Shown piece by piece: positions 46,134-55,016 of a stretch of DNA of 64,000 nt. Below the pieces are notes generated by a model. It worked only from the letters and a program-made list of their open reading frames with translations. It had not been told where the DNA came from and ran no database searches. Source of the stretch: Desulfovibrio sp. UIB00 (GTDB lineage Bacteria > Desulfobacterota > Desulfovibrionia > Desulfovibrionales > Desulfovibrionaceae); contig NZ_JAETXJ010000003.1 of NCBI RefSeq assembly GCF_022508225.1, positions 305,556 to 369,555 on the forward strand. Direction: 5' to 3'. How positions within the stretch are numbered: the first letter of the stretch is position 1; each line of letters opens with the position of its first letter. Both the position numbers and the translations under genes were made by a program.

Positions 46134-48184
46134 GAAGCAGTATCGCGGTTTGTCTGTTCCGGCTCCGCATCAGGAAATCGCTCATAAATCTTGGCCACAA
46201 CGTCCATGATTTCTTCAAGGCATTCCACAAGCTGCGGGTCGAAATGACTGCCCGCCTCCTCGCGCAGGAGTGCAAGAGCCTTTTCGTGCGGCCATGCGGC
46301 CTTGTACGAACGGGGAGAAACCAGCGCGTCAAACACATCGGCAATGGCGGTTATACGCGCCGCAAGGGGGATATCCTCCCCTTCCAGCCTGCCCGCGTCG
46401 CTTGGGCCTGCATAGCCCTTGCCATTCCATTTCTGGTGGTGATGGTGGGCTATCTCGCGGGCAAAGGTCATGAATCCCCCGCTTTGGGCCTCTGCTTCCA
46501 GAATGCCCGCGCCAATAATCGTATGCGACCGCATGATAGCCATTTCATCATCTAAGAGTTTGCCCGGTTTTTTCAGCAGCAGATCGCTCACGCCTACCTT
46601 GCCTATGTCGTGCAGCATGGCGGCAAGGCGTATCTGGCTTTTGACGTGCAGGGTCACGTCCGGGTCAAGGCACAGGCGGTTGGCCCGCGCCTGATACATT
46701 TCTGCGGCGATGGCGCCCACGCGCTCGGCATGGGGGCCAGTTTCAAGCGGGTCATGCACGGAGGCCAGCCGCACAAGCCTGTTGATGCTTGCCCGCACCA
46801 GATGGCTGCGTTCAAGGATATTGGCGATTTCGCGGGCCAGCACCCGTATGTGTCGCTCCATGTCGTGGGTGAACTTGCGGGGCTTGCCCGTGCGCGGGTC
46901 AAGGCTGTTGATGAGCTGCATCACACCGGATATACGCCCCGCGTGGTCATGAAACGGCACCACGAGCATGGATTCCGTATGATATCCCGTGGCCTTGTCA
47001 AAATCATCACGGAACGAAAACGGCAAATCCTTCGGCATGGCGCGCACATCCACAATATTGAGCATTTCGCCCGTACAGGCCGCATAGCCCGCAATGGAAT
47101 GGGGATTGATGGGCAGCCGCGCCGAAGAATAGGCGAACTTTGAGGCAGTATTTACAGAAAACAGACTGTCGTTGTGCGTGTAGGCAAAGAGCAGATCTTC
47201 CCCATCAACAAGAAAAATGGTTCCGGCATCTGCCCGCGTGATCTCTCGGGATTTGGCGAGTATGCGGTCGAGCAGCGTGTTCTCGTCCTGGTACTGCGAA
47301 AGGTCGTCCAGAAATCTGTCGAGCCAGTCGCTGAACTGAACCAGACCACATTCTCCACAGGCCTGCTGCCTGGGCATGGGCAGGCTGAACCGCATGCCCT
47401 CCCGCGCAAAGCACAGGCGCTGCCCGCTTGTCTGGCAACTGTGCAAGGCCTCGCGCTGTAGGGCGTCTATCTGCGCGTCCGTCATATCCGGCGCATGGTG
47501 TGAAAGCACAATGCATCCTGACCCGGCAGCATGGCCCAGATCACGCCAGTCTTCCCAGCGGGAATGCCCCCAGCCTTCGATATAGCTGGCATTGCTGTAC
47601 ATGCTGTCCACAACAGCCAGATCCGCGCCTTCAAGCAGTTCGCGGGCCGCCTGCTGCACTTCGGGGGCGCGGGTGATTTCATAATCGCCAGAGTACACAA
47701 AAACGGCTTTGTCGGCGCAAACCCTGTAGGCGAGCGCGCCTCCGGGATGATTGGCCGCTATGGCCGCAACCGCGACGCCATCGGCGGGATGCACCTCGTC
47801 ACCGGGTTCAAGGCTGTGCCGCACAACGTTTCCGGCAAAGTCGCTGAAGGGTATGGGGAACATGCCGTGGGCAAAGTGATTGTCCAGCACGTCTTCGAGC
47901 CAGGCGGGAATATAGATGTGGGTTGTCCAGCGTGGGGAATGCAGGGGCGGAAAGAACCCCAGTCCCTGAATATGGTCTGTATGCCCGTGCGAAATAAAAA
48001 GATGGCAGGTGCCGCTTTCCGGCAGGTTTTCGCCAGCCTGCCGCAGCCCTGTACCAGCATCAAAAAAAATAAGCGCCCCGTTGTCGGAGCGCAGCTCAAC
48101 GCATGAGGTGTTGCCACCGTAAAATGACATGGCCGGAGCTGGCACGGCAATACTGCCGCGCACGCCTCTGAGCACTACTTCCAT
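46130..48184 (-). CDS. Metallo-beta-lactamase fold, GAF and HD-GYP fusion protein
   Basis: This 684-residue cytoplasmic protein joins three domains. Residues 1-260 are a metallo-beta-lactamase fold with HGHTDH at 66-71 and further ligands at ANHPGG and SGDYE. About 295-465 is a GAF domain. About 480-660 is an HD-GYP domain with MLHDIGK near 525; its second motif reads HHHHQKWNGKGYAG, so the Pro of GYP is Ala. HD-GYP proteins hydrolyse c-di-GMP. The MBL part lacks an obvious substrate and resembles phosphodiesterase-type MBL proteins. The ATG at 48184 follows AGGAGG. It is the first gene of the operon. Confidence 0.9.
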   Translation of the reverse strand: MEVVLRGVRGSIAVPAPAMSFYGGNTSCVELRSDNGALIFFDAGTGLRQAGENLPESGTCHLFISHGHTDHIQGLGFFPPLHSPRWTTHIYIPAWLEDVLDNHFAHGMFPIPFSDFAGNVVRHSLEPGDEVHPADGVAVAAIAANHPGGALAYRVCADKAVFVYSGDYEITRAPEVQQAARELLEGADLAVVDSMYSNASYIEGWGHSRWEDWRDLGHAAGSGCIVLSHHAPDMTDAQIDALQREALHSCQTSGQRLCFAREGMRFSLPMPRQQACGECGLVQFSDWLDRFLDDLSQYQDENTLLDRILAKSREITRADAGTIFLVDGEDLLFAYTHNDSLFSVNTASKFAYSSARLPINPHSIAGYAACTGEMLNIVDVRAMPKDLPFSFRDDFDKATGYHTESMLVVPFHDHAGRISGVMQLINSLDPRTGKPRKFTHDMERHIRVLAREIANILERSHLVRASINRLVRLASVHDPLETGPHAERVGAIAAEMYQARANRLCLDPDVTLHVKSQIRLAAMLHDIGKVGVSDLLLKKPGKLLDDEMAIMRSHTIIGAGILEAEAQSGGFMTFAREIAHHHHQKWNGKGYAGPSDAGRLEGEDIPLAARITAIADVFDALVSPRSYKAAWPHEKALALLREEAGSHFDPQLVECLEEIMDVVAKIYERFPDAEPEQTNRDTAS

Positions 48185-48213
48185 GTGATCCTCCTGATGG
48201 ATCAATACGGTGT

Positions 48214-48243
48214 TTTATAGTGCTAACCCTATGTCTTTCGTAA
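48214..48243 (-). promoter_or_regulatory. Candidate sigma-70 promoter for the second-messenger operon
   Basis: On the minus strand TTACGA (48238-48243), an 18-base spacer and TATAAA (48214-48219) lie 30 bases before the ATG. The surrounding 48206-48355 is strikingly AT-rich compared with neighbours. Matches are moderate. Confidence 0.35.
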
Positions 48244-48355
48244 TTTTTTTCAAGCGGCAAAAACCGGCATATCTGATATGCAGTAATATTATTAGCTATA
48301 AATAGAGTAGGTTGGAAAAATATTTCTGAAAAATTTTTTTTTGCTTATGAAAGGC

Positions 48356-48403
48356 AATAAAAGCGTTATCCGGCCAACCAACTGACCGGATAACGCTTTT
48401 ATT
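48356..48403 (-). terminator. Terminator of fhs
   Basis: A perfect 18-bp stem (48356-48373 with 48386-48403) has a 12-nt loop and a T-rich minus-strand end. It begins 12 bases after the fhs stop. Confidence 0.9.
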
Positions 48404-48414
48404 GTATTGCTCGT

Positions 48415-50193
48415 CTAGAACACGCCGGTTACGCGCCCGGTTGCCACATCCACATCGATGTTGCGGAAGGAGGGCCTGGAGCCAGTACCGGGCATAAGGC
48501 TGATATCGCCCGCCACCGGGGCCACAAGGCCAGCGCCGCCAAAAAGCAGCACATCGCGCACGTGCAGCCGCCAGGATGAAGGCACGCCCTTACGCTTGGC
48601 ATCGTCCGAAAGCGAATACTGGGTTTTGACCATGCACACGCCAAGCTCGTCCGCATCGGGGCGTTCCTGAAGCGTCTTGAGCCGCTGGGCGGCCATGGGT
48701 TCAAAATCCACGCCGTCAGCGCCGTACACTTCACGGGCAATGCAGACAATGCGTTCGGCAATGGGCAGCTTCCAGTCGTAGAGCGGGCGGAAGTTCCGCT
48801 TGGGCGAATTGCAGGCGTCCATGACGGCATCTGCCAGTTCGAGCGCGCCTTCGCCGCCCTTTTCCCAGTGTTCCGAAACTGCCACGCTTGCCCCGGCCTT
48901 TTCGCAGATACGGCGGATAGCGGCAATTTCAGCGGGCTTGTCGGTATAAAACTTGTTGATGCACACCACAGAGGGCACGCCGGAACGGCGCACAATGCCG
49001 ATATGGTGCAGCAGGTTGACGCAACCGGCCTCCACCAGACCCACATCTTCCCGCAGGTATTCTTCGGGCAGGGGCTGACCGGGGCGGGGCTGCGGCGCGC
49101 CGCCGTGGTGCTTGAGCGCCCGCACGGTGGCCACGATCACCGCCGCGTCAGGCGCAAGACCGCTGTATCGGCACTTGAGGTTCCAGAATTTCTCGTAGCC
49201 CATTTCTGCGGCAAAGCCGGATTCCGTCACATGGATGTCGCCAAGCTTCAGCCCAACCCTGTCGGCAATAACCGAACTCTGGCCCAGGGCGATATTGCCG
49301 AAGGGGCCAGTGTGCACCAGCACGGGCTGCCCCTCGATGGTCTGGATAAGGTTGGGCTTGATGGCTTCCACCAGCCAGGCGGTCATGGCGCCGTCCACTT
49401 CAAGGTCGGCGGTGGTCACGGGCCTGCCGTTGCGGTCAAGGGCAAGCACCATGCGGCCCATGCGCTGCCGCAGATCGGCGAGGTCGCGCGCCACGGAAAG
49501 AATGGACATGACCTCGGAAGCAACGGTGATGTCGAAGTGCGAGCGCATCATAAAACCGTCGTTGCGTCTGCCGTCGCCTTCCATGCCGATAATCACGTTG
49601 CGCAGGGCCTGGGCGCAAAAATCCATCACCCAGCCGGTGCTGACGCGCGTGGGGTCAATATCCAGACGGCGCATGCCCGAAAGCCGCTCAAGCGTTGCGT
49701 CGTCATAGTTGCGCTCATGCTGCATGCGGGACGTGAGGGCCGTCATGGCAAGATTGTGGGCCGCGCCCACGGCATGGATATCACCCGTAAAGTTGAGGGA
49801 ATACGGCGTGAGCGGGATGCACTGCGAAAGGCCGCCGCCAGCGGCGGAGCCCTTCATGCCCATGGTGGGGCCGCCCGAAGGCTGGCGGATGGCGGCAGAA
49901 GACCGCAAACCGCGCCGCGCAAGCCCCTGCACCAGACCAATGGTGGTGGTGGACTTGCCTTCGCCAAGGGGCGTGGGGGTGATGGCCGTAACGTCAACAT
50001 ACTTGCCGTTGGGCCGGTTCTCAAGCCTTTGCAGCACTTCCTGCTGCTCAATCTTGCCCATGTATCGGCCATATGGCAGCACTTCTGAAGGTTCCAGCCC
50101 CATCTCGGCGGTCAGGGCTTCAAAAGTTTTCATATTCTGTTCGGCATCCAGGGCTATCTGCCAGTCCGGGTGCTTGGTGGGATCAAGAGTCAT
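48415..50193 (-). CDS. fhs: Formate-tetrahydrofolate ligase
   Basis: The 592-residue enzyme joins formate to tetrahydrofolate with ATP, giving 10-formyl-THF for purines and C1 metabolism. The P-loop is TPTPLGEGKSTTT (about residue 60). Other family stretches are GGLSQCIPLTPYSLNFTGD, LVHTGPFGNIALGQSS and SDDAKRKGVP. The ATG at 50193 follows GGAGACAGC. C1-folate made here could feed metH after reduction. No neighbour belongs to a Wood-Ljungdahl cluster. Confidence 0.97.
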   Translation of the reverse strand: MTLDPTKHPDWQIALDAEQNMKTFEALTAEMGLEPSEVLPYGRYMGKIEQQEVLQRLENRPNGKYVDVTAITPTPLGEGKSTTTIGLVQGLARRGLRSSAAIRQPSGGPTMGMKGSAAGGGLSQCIPLTPYSLNFTGDIHAVGAAHNLAMTALTSRMQHERNYDDATLERLSGMRRLDIDPTRVSTGWVMDFCAQALRNVIIGMEGDGRRNDGFMMRSHFDITVASEVMSILSVARDLADLRQRMGRMVLALDRNGRPVTTADLEVDGAMTAWLVEAIKPNLIQTIEGQPVLVHTGPFGNIALGQSSVIADRVGLKLGDIHVTESGFAAEMGYEKFWNLKCRYSGLAPDAAVIVATVRALKHHGGAPQPRPGQPLPEEYLREDVGLVEAGCVNLLHHIGIVRRSGVPSVVCINKFYTDKPAEIAAIRRICEKAGASVAVSEHWEKGGEGALELADAVMDACNSPKRNFRPLYDWKLPIAERIVCIAREVYGADGVDFEPMAAQRLKTLQERPDADELGVCMVKTQYSLSDDAKRKGVPSSWRLHVRDVLLFGGAGLVAPVAGDISLMPGTGSRPSFRNIDVDVATGRVTGVF

Positions 50194-50448
50194 GCTGTCT
50201 CCATACAACAAAGAATTGGCAAAATGGTACGGGCCGCCAGCTGGGGCGTCAAGCCCGAGGCATCAGGCATAGTGGCGGCCTTGCGGCTGTGGGCCGCATC
50301 ATATATATATCACAACAATTCCGCCATGTTCATGAGCGGGTTTGCCCACCGTAACTGGCAGGCTGGAAATTTCACCGGACTCGCAGTCAGAAGCGTAACA
50401 TATGCAGCGGCACGGCACCCAATTTGCCGCCAAAGCACAGGAGCAGCC

Positions 50449-50817
50449 ATGCGATTCACCGCCCAGCAGGGCCGCCTGAGCATACATCTGCACGTTTATC
50501 GCCAGGGACGCGACCTGCAGGTGCTTTGCGGCGGCGGCGCAACCCATATCGGCGCTGTGGCTCTGGCCGCGCCTGCGCATGGGCAGGTAGAGGCCCAAAG
50601 CCATCTGGCGGGCCTGCCCGGCCACAAGGAAGACGCTCTCGCCCAACGCATGGCCGAGCGCATGGCTCATGCCCTGAACTGCGCCGTGTGCGTCAGCGCG
50701 GGCATCCACTACGACAACATAACCCGCGAAGAAATCCGGCAGGTCGAGCAGATGGTCCACGACCTGACGGAGCGTTGCATCTCCGCGCTGCAAAAGGATT
50801 CTCCATGCTCACGGTAA
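50449..50817 (+). CDS. LpdD-like (prenylated-flavin decarboxylase accessory) protein
   Basis: The 122-residue protein begins MRFTAQQGRLSIHLHVYRQG. The stretches VLCGGGATHIGAVALAAP, LPGHKEDALAQRMAERMA and VSAGIHYDNITREEI fit the small family that includes LpdD, the third subunit or chaperone of gallate/vanillate-type UbiD decarboxylases. No UbiD or UbiX gene is in the window, so any partner is elsewhere. The start at 50449 follows AGGAG. The longer upstream in-frame extension overlaps fhs control sequence and is not coding in character. Assignment is from memory of the motif. Confidence 0.6.
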   Translation: MRFTAQQGRLSIHLHVYRQGRDLQVLCGGGATHIGAVALAAPAHGQVEAQSHLAGLPGHKEDALAQRMAERMAHALNCAVCVSAGIHYDNITREEIRQVEQMVHDLTERCISALQKDSPCSR

Positions 50818-51014
50818 AAGACCTTACAGAACTGGAAAACTACATACGCAGCGGCGAACTTGAAGCCGATTTCAAGGACGGCTGCGAAAACGACCGCTTC
50901 TACCTGCTTGAACTGCTGGAAAAGCTCATGGACGTCTCAGAACTGGCAGACGCCGCCGCCACACGGCTCATCTTCAAAGGGTTGCCCGTTCCGCCGCCGC
51001 CCACAGAAAAATAA
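50805..51014 (+). CDS. Small acidic hypothetical protein
   Basis: The 69-residue protein (start MLTVKDLTELENYIRSGELE) overlaps the preceding gene by 13 bases and has AAGGA upstream, so it is translationally coupled. It is acidic and helical, with a Pro-rich end. No family recognised. The tight coupling suggests a role with the LpdD-like protein. Confidence 0.7.
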   Translation: MLTVKDLTELENYIRSGELEADFKDGCENDRFYLLELLEKLMDVSELADAAATRLIFKGLPVPPPPTEK

Positions 51015-51065
51015 CCTGCGAGACTGACTTTAGAAGCCGTCAGCCGGAGGCCAGGGCGACAGCCT

Positions 51066-53159
51066 TTATCCTTGCAGATGCGCTCCAGATTCCAAGGCCC
51101 CTGTCACCACTGCGCAGAGCCGGGCCACATCCTCAGCCGGGGTAACATACGGCGGCATAAGGTAAACGAGGCGGTTAAATGGCCGCACCCAGACGCCGTG
51201 CTGCACAAAGTATTTCTGTAATGCCAGTGCATTGACGGGTTCGCACGTTTCCACAACGCCTATGCCGCCCAGCACGCGCACATCGGCAACGCCTTGCAAT
51301 TCCGCACAGGGGGCAAGCCCTGAGCGCAGGCCGCTTTCAAGATTTGCCACCTTCTGCCGCCAGTCTTCCTCCTGCAGCAGGTCAAGGCTGGCGCAGGCCA
51401 CGGCACAGGCCAGAGCATTGGCCATAAAGGTGGGGCCGTGCATAAACACATTGCCCCCGGCGCAGATGCCCTCCGCCACACTGGCTGTGCAGGCCGTGGC
51501 AGCCAGGGTGAGCACCCCGCCCGTGAGCGCCTTGCCGCAGCAGAGAATATCGGGCGAAACACCGGCCCATTCCGCAGCAAACATCTTGCCAGTGCGCCCA
51601 AAGCCCGTGGCGATTTCATCAAATATCAGCAGCGCGCCAGCCTCGCGGCACAGTTGCGCAAGGCCGCGCAGGTATTCGGGATGGTAAAACCACATGCCTC
51701 CCGCGCCCTGCACCACTGGTTCAAGAATCACCGCCGCGATCTCGTGCCCGCGCCCGGCAAAAACGCGCCGGGCATCGTTCAGGCTCGCGGGATCAAAGGG
51801 CTGGTCAAAGCGGCAACTTGGCCGTTCCATAAATATCTGTTGGGGCAGCATGGTTGTAAACAGGCTGTGCATGCCCGTCACCGGGTCGCACACAGACATG
51901 GCGCCAAAGGTATCCCCATGATAACCGCCGCGCGGCGTTAGAAACTTGCTGCGCCCGGTCTGGCCCCTGCCCTGCTGGTATTGCAGAGCCATTTTCAGCG
52001 CAACCTCCACCGCCACCGAGCCAGAATCGGCAAAAAACACGCGCTCAAGCCCCGCAGGCATGAGGCGCAGCAGCCTTTCGGCCAAATTGACCGCCGGTTC
52101 GTGCGTCAGGCCGCCAAACATTACGTGGGGCATGCGCCCGGCCTGTGCGTGCAGGGCATCCATGAGGCGCGGATGATTGTATCCATGGACGGCAGCCCAC
52201 CAGGATGACATGCCGTCCGCAAGTTCCCTGCCGTCTGCCAGCACAATACGGTTGGTTCTGGTGCATGCCACCGTGCTGAGCAAGGGCGGTTGCATGGCTG
52301 AGGCGTAGGGGTGCCAGATGGTCTGATGATCGCGGCGCACAACATCTGCGCCACAGTCGCAAGCAGCATCCTGTGAGGATTGCAGATGCCGCACCAGCGG
52401 CTCAAGCCCCTGAGCCAGCGTCTGCCAGCCCTGTGCATCCAGCTGTGCTACACGCGGCAATTCCACCAGAGGCGCAGTCAGGCCCTGTTGTGCCAGCCGC
52501 CCACGCAGCATGGCGGCATTGTCGGCCAGCATGACGTCCACATCCACACCGGGGCAACCCGCTGCCGGATCGGCAGAGGGGACGAGCACCACTCCAGCCA
52601 GTTGCAGGCCGTTATGCCGCAGCGCATCCAGCGAAAGCAGAATATGGTTCAGCCCACCCAGATAGTTGCCGCCCACCAGCAGCACGGGCACTCCCACCGA
52701 GGCCATGAGGTCGAGCATGTCCTCACGCTCGTTGAGCGGCACCCGCAAGCCTCCAGCGCCCTCAAGAAGCAGCATTTCAGCGGTGCTGGCGCGGCTGTGG
52801 CAAATGATGTCGTTGCGCAGCCCTGCGCAGGTCAGGCGAGCGCCTTCGCGGGCGGCGGCCAGATGCGGTGAAGCAGGCAGGCTGAAGCAATGCAGGGCCG
52901 TGGCAGGCAGCATGACGGCGCTTTGCGGCATGCCCGCAACGGCGGCAGCGTACACGCGCGCATCGGCCAGGGGAGCCGTAGTGGCCTGCTCCGGCGCAAC
53001 ACCTGTCTGCACAGGCTTTACAGCCTGCGCATTGACTCCGGCCAACAGCAAGGCCCGCAGCAGGGCCGCCGTCACAACGGTCTTGCCCACATCAGTGCCG
53101 GAACCGGCTACAAAAAGGCCCCTTAGCGGCCGATCAGTTTTTCCCTCAGCAGTTTGCAT
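51066..53159 (-). CDS. bioDA: Bifunctional dethiobiotin synthetase / DAPA aminotransferase (BioD-BioA fusion)
   Basis: One 697-residue chain holds BioD (about 1-265; P-loop GSGTDVGKT, LLLEGAGGLRVPL) and BioA (about 277-697; WHPYASAM, SSWWAAVHGYNHP, LIFDEIATGFGRTG, PLP Lys in CCGKALTGG). It should catalyse two successive biotin steps, 7-keto-8-aminopelargonate to DAPA to dethiobiotin. BioD comes first, as in the plant BIO3-BIO1 fusion. The frame is continuous, with no stop between domains. The ATG at 53159 overlaps bioB by 14 bases and follows GAGG; a TTG at 53174 is less likely. Confidence 0.96.
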   Translation of the reverse strand: MQTAEGKTDRPLRGLFVAGSGTDVGKTVVTAALLRALLLAGVNAQAVKPVQTGVAPEQATTAPLADARVYAAAVAGMPQSAVMLPATALHCFSLPASPHLAAAREGARLTCAGLRNDIICHSRASTAEMLLLEGAGGLRVPLNEREDMLDLMASVGVPVLLVGGNYLGGLNHILLSLDALRHNGLQLAGVVLVPSADPAAGCPGVDVDVMLADNAAMLRGRLAQQGLTAPLVELPRVAQLDAQGWQTLAQGLEPLVRHLQSSQDAACDCGADVVRRDHQTIWHPYASAMQPPLLSTVACTRTNRIVLADGRELADGMSSWWAAVHGYNHPRLMDALHAQAGRMPHVMFGGLTHEPAVNLAERLLRLMPAGLERVFFADSGSVAVEVALKMALQYQQGRGQTGRSKFLTPRGGYHGDTFGAMSVCDPVTGMHSLFTTMLPQQIFMERPSCRFDQPFDPASLNDARRVFAGRGHEIAAVILEPVVQGAGGMWFYHPEYLRGLAQLCREAGALLIFDEIATGFGRTGKMFAAEWAGVSPDILCCGKALTGGVLTLAATACTASVAEGICAGGNVFMHGPTFMANALACAVACASLDLLQEEDWRQKVANLESGLRSGLAPCAELQGVADVRVLGGIGVVETCEPVNALALQKYFVQHGVWVRPFNRLVYLMPPYVTPAEDVARLCAVVTGALESGAHLQG

Positions 53160-54096
53160 TGCAGCGAACCTCAAGCCCTTGCGCGGCGATCATTTCAAGA
53201 TCATGCGCAAGGCTCTGCCCGTGGGTTGTAAGATAATCGCCCGTCATGAGGGCATTGGCCCCGGCGGCGAAAATTTCATTCTGGCGGTTGCCCAGCACCA
53301 GGGGCCTACCCCCGCAAATGCGCAAGGTCGCCTTGGGCAAAATGTGCCGGAACACGGCAATGAGCGTCAGCGCTTCATCGGCGGTGAGGGGCTTCTGCCC
53401 TGCCAGCGGCGTTTCCGGGTGCGGATGCAGAAAATTCATGGGCACATGGCCCACGCCCATCTTTTTAAGACTGAAGGCAAAATCCACGCGGTCTTCCCAG
53501 CTTTCACCCAGGCCGAACAGGCCGCCGGAACATACGCTCAGGCCCGCCTCGCTGGCTCGCAGCACAGTGTCGCGCCGCTGCTCCCAGGTTTGCGTGGTGC
53601 AGACGCTGGAGTAAAAACCCTGCGAGGTTTCCATATTATGATGAAACCGGGTAAGCCCGGCCCCGGACAAAAGCGCAAAATCTTCGGCAGTGAGTTTGCC
53701 CAGCGATGCGCAGACGCGCGGGCGCACGGCATCCGGCAGGCCGGAAATTACCGTGCGCAGGCGCTGCAATTCGCTGCCGCTCAGGGCCGAACCGCTGGTA
53801 ACAACGCCAATGCGCGCTACAGGCAGGGCTGCGAGATGCAGAATGCGCTCGCGCAGTTCATCGTCCGGCAAGAGAGGAAAAACCTCAATAGGGGTGTGAT
53901 TGTGCCTGCTTTGGGAGCAGAAACGGCAATCCATGGAGCAGTTGCCGCTTCTTGCATTGATGATGGCGCACAAAACAATACCGCGCCCAAAGGCCGCTTC
54001 GCGCAGCGCAGTGGCCCTGGCAAACAAGTGTTCCTGCGGCAGGGACAAAAGCGCGAGGGCTTCGGCGGGCGTTGCAGCCGCCTGTGATTCAATCAT
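53146..54096 (-). CDS. bioB: Biotin synthase
   Basis: The 316-residue radical SAM enzyme inserts sulfur into dethiobiotin. The cluster motif C53-SMD-C57-RF-C60 binds the catalytic [4Fe-4S]. Further BioB features are FHHNMETS and GGLFGLGESWEDRV. The final residues are CNANC. The ATG at 54096 (MIESQAAATP) follows CAGGG. It forms an operon with bioDA; bioF, bioC or bioH-like genes are not seen. Confidence 0.95.
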   Translation of the reverse strand: MIESQAAATPAEALALLSLPQEHLFARATALREAAFGRGIVLCAIINARSGNCSMDCRFCSQSRHNHTPIEVFPLLPDDELRERILHLAALPVARIGVVTSGSALSGSELQRLRTVISGLPDAVRPRVCASLGKLTAEDFALLSGAGLTRFHHNMETSQGFYSSVCTTQTWEQRRDTVLRASEAGLSVCSGGLFGLGESWEDRVDFAFSLKKMGVGHVPMNFLHPHPETPLAGQKPLTADEALTLIAVFRHILPKATLRICGGRPLVLGNRQNEIFAAGANALMTGDYLTTHGQSLAHDLEMIAAQGLEVRCNANC

Positions 54097-54210
54097 GATA
54101 TAACCCTGAAAAAGAACAATGATGCAGAGCAAAAATCATTTGCTGGCCGTAACCGCCCTGAATGGCAGCCATGCCGTCATACAGGCAGGTACAATGCCAT
54201 TTTTTGGCCT

Positions 54211-54239
54211 AAAAAAAAAGCCCGCCTCAGGGGCGGACT
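54211..54239 (-). terminator. Terminator of the MucR-family gene
   Basis: An 8-bp stem with one G-U pair (54219-54226 with 54232-54239) is followed on the minus strand by a run of nine T (54211-54219). Confidence 0.9.
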
Positions 54240-54273
54240 TTCAGACCAATGACAAAGCCTGCTATTGCGGGTT

Positions 54274-54684
54274 TTATGCCGGAGATTCTTGAACCTTGCG
54301 GCGCTTTTCCCACAGCTTCATGTCTTTCATCTTTTTGCGGCGTTCGCGCTGCAGGGCTTTGCACACCAGAGGTGCATCTTTCTTGAAGCCCCACTTTTCG
54401 CGGTATTCAGCCGAGGTCATGCCGTGGCTGGCCAGATGACGTTTGGTAAGGATCTTAAAACTCTTTCCACACTCAAGGCAGGTGACGGACTTTTCTTTGA
54501 CCGACTTGCGTGCTTCAACGGCCATTTCGCCGCTGTCCAGTTCCACAGGCGTTTCGCCTTCAGCAACTGCTTTAATGCCCTGCGCCACTTTCTGTATAAA
54601 GGCGGCTATTTCTTCTTCGCTCATAACGCGAACGCCAGCTTGTGCTCTGGTAATTTCCAGCGCCTCTTTCAGATAATCATCCAT
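54274..54684 (-). CDS. MucR/Ros-family zinc-finger transcription regulator
   Basis: The 136-residue DNA-binding protein has a prokaryotic C2H2 zinc finger (CLECGKSFKILTKRHLASHG) and the following GMTSAEYREKWGF stretch typical of Ros/MucR. The tail is strongly basic. Family members bind AT-rich DNA and silence surface, motility or symbiosis genes. The ATG at 54684 (MDDYLKEALEIT) follows AAGGGG. The AT-rich upstream region is a plausible self-regulation site. Confidence 0.93.
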   Translation of the reverse strand: MDDYLKEALEITRAQAGVRVMSEEEIAAFIQKVAQGIKAVAEGETPVELDSGEMAVEARKSVKEKSVTCLECGKSFKILTKRHLASHGMTSAEYREKWGFKKDAPLVCKALQRERRKKMKDMKLWEKRRKVQESPA

Positions 54685-54789
54685 AACTACCCCTTTATTG
54701 TCTTCAACATACTCAATCTGACGCGCTGCGTACCCGCCTGATCGGCTCATTGACAGAACAGTCGGTCCCCCTCCCATCCTGATGGTGAG

Positions 54790-54818
54790 AACATACACAG
54801 CAGCTATTGTTTCGTCAA
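54790..54818 (-). promoter_or_regulatory. Candidate promoter of the MucR-family gene
   Basis: On the minus strand TTGACG (54813-54818), a 17-base spacer and TATGTT (54790-54795) imply a leader of about 100 bases before the ATG at 54684. Confidence 0.5.
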
Positions 54819-54929
54819 TGTACTATACCCTATAATATAAAATTGTGTTGCAAATTTTACATAACCATTAATCCAGAATGTATTAACTTGTTGCAGTTAC
54901 TTAGTGTCGGTGCAGGCGCAACAAACGTA

Positions 54930-54973
54930 AAAAACAAGGAGGCCGCTTGAAAAAACTTTCCCAAGCGACCTCC
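54930..54973 (-). terminator. Terminator of the lipoprotein gene
   Basis: A 12-bp stem with one G-U pair (54938-54949 with 54962-54973) is followed on the minus strand by TTGTTTTTT. Confidence 0.85.
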
Positions 54974-55016
54974 CGGACGGAATCCCGGTGTAAAGTCAGA
55001 TTACCGCGAGAACATG

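Larger units (their letters stand above)
54685..55016. other. AT-rich intergenic region upstream of the MucR-family gene
   Basis: It contains a probable promoter (54790-54818) and the terminator of the next gene (54930-54973). The part 54820-54890 is unusually AT-rich for the window, as expected of MucR target DNA. No gene is seen. Confidence 0.5.
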
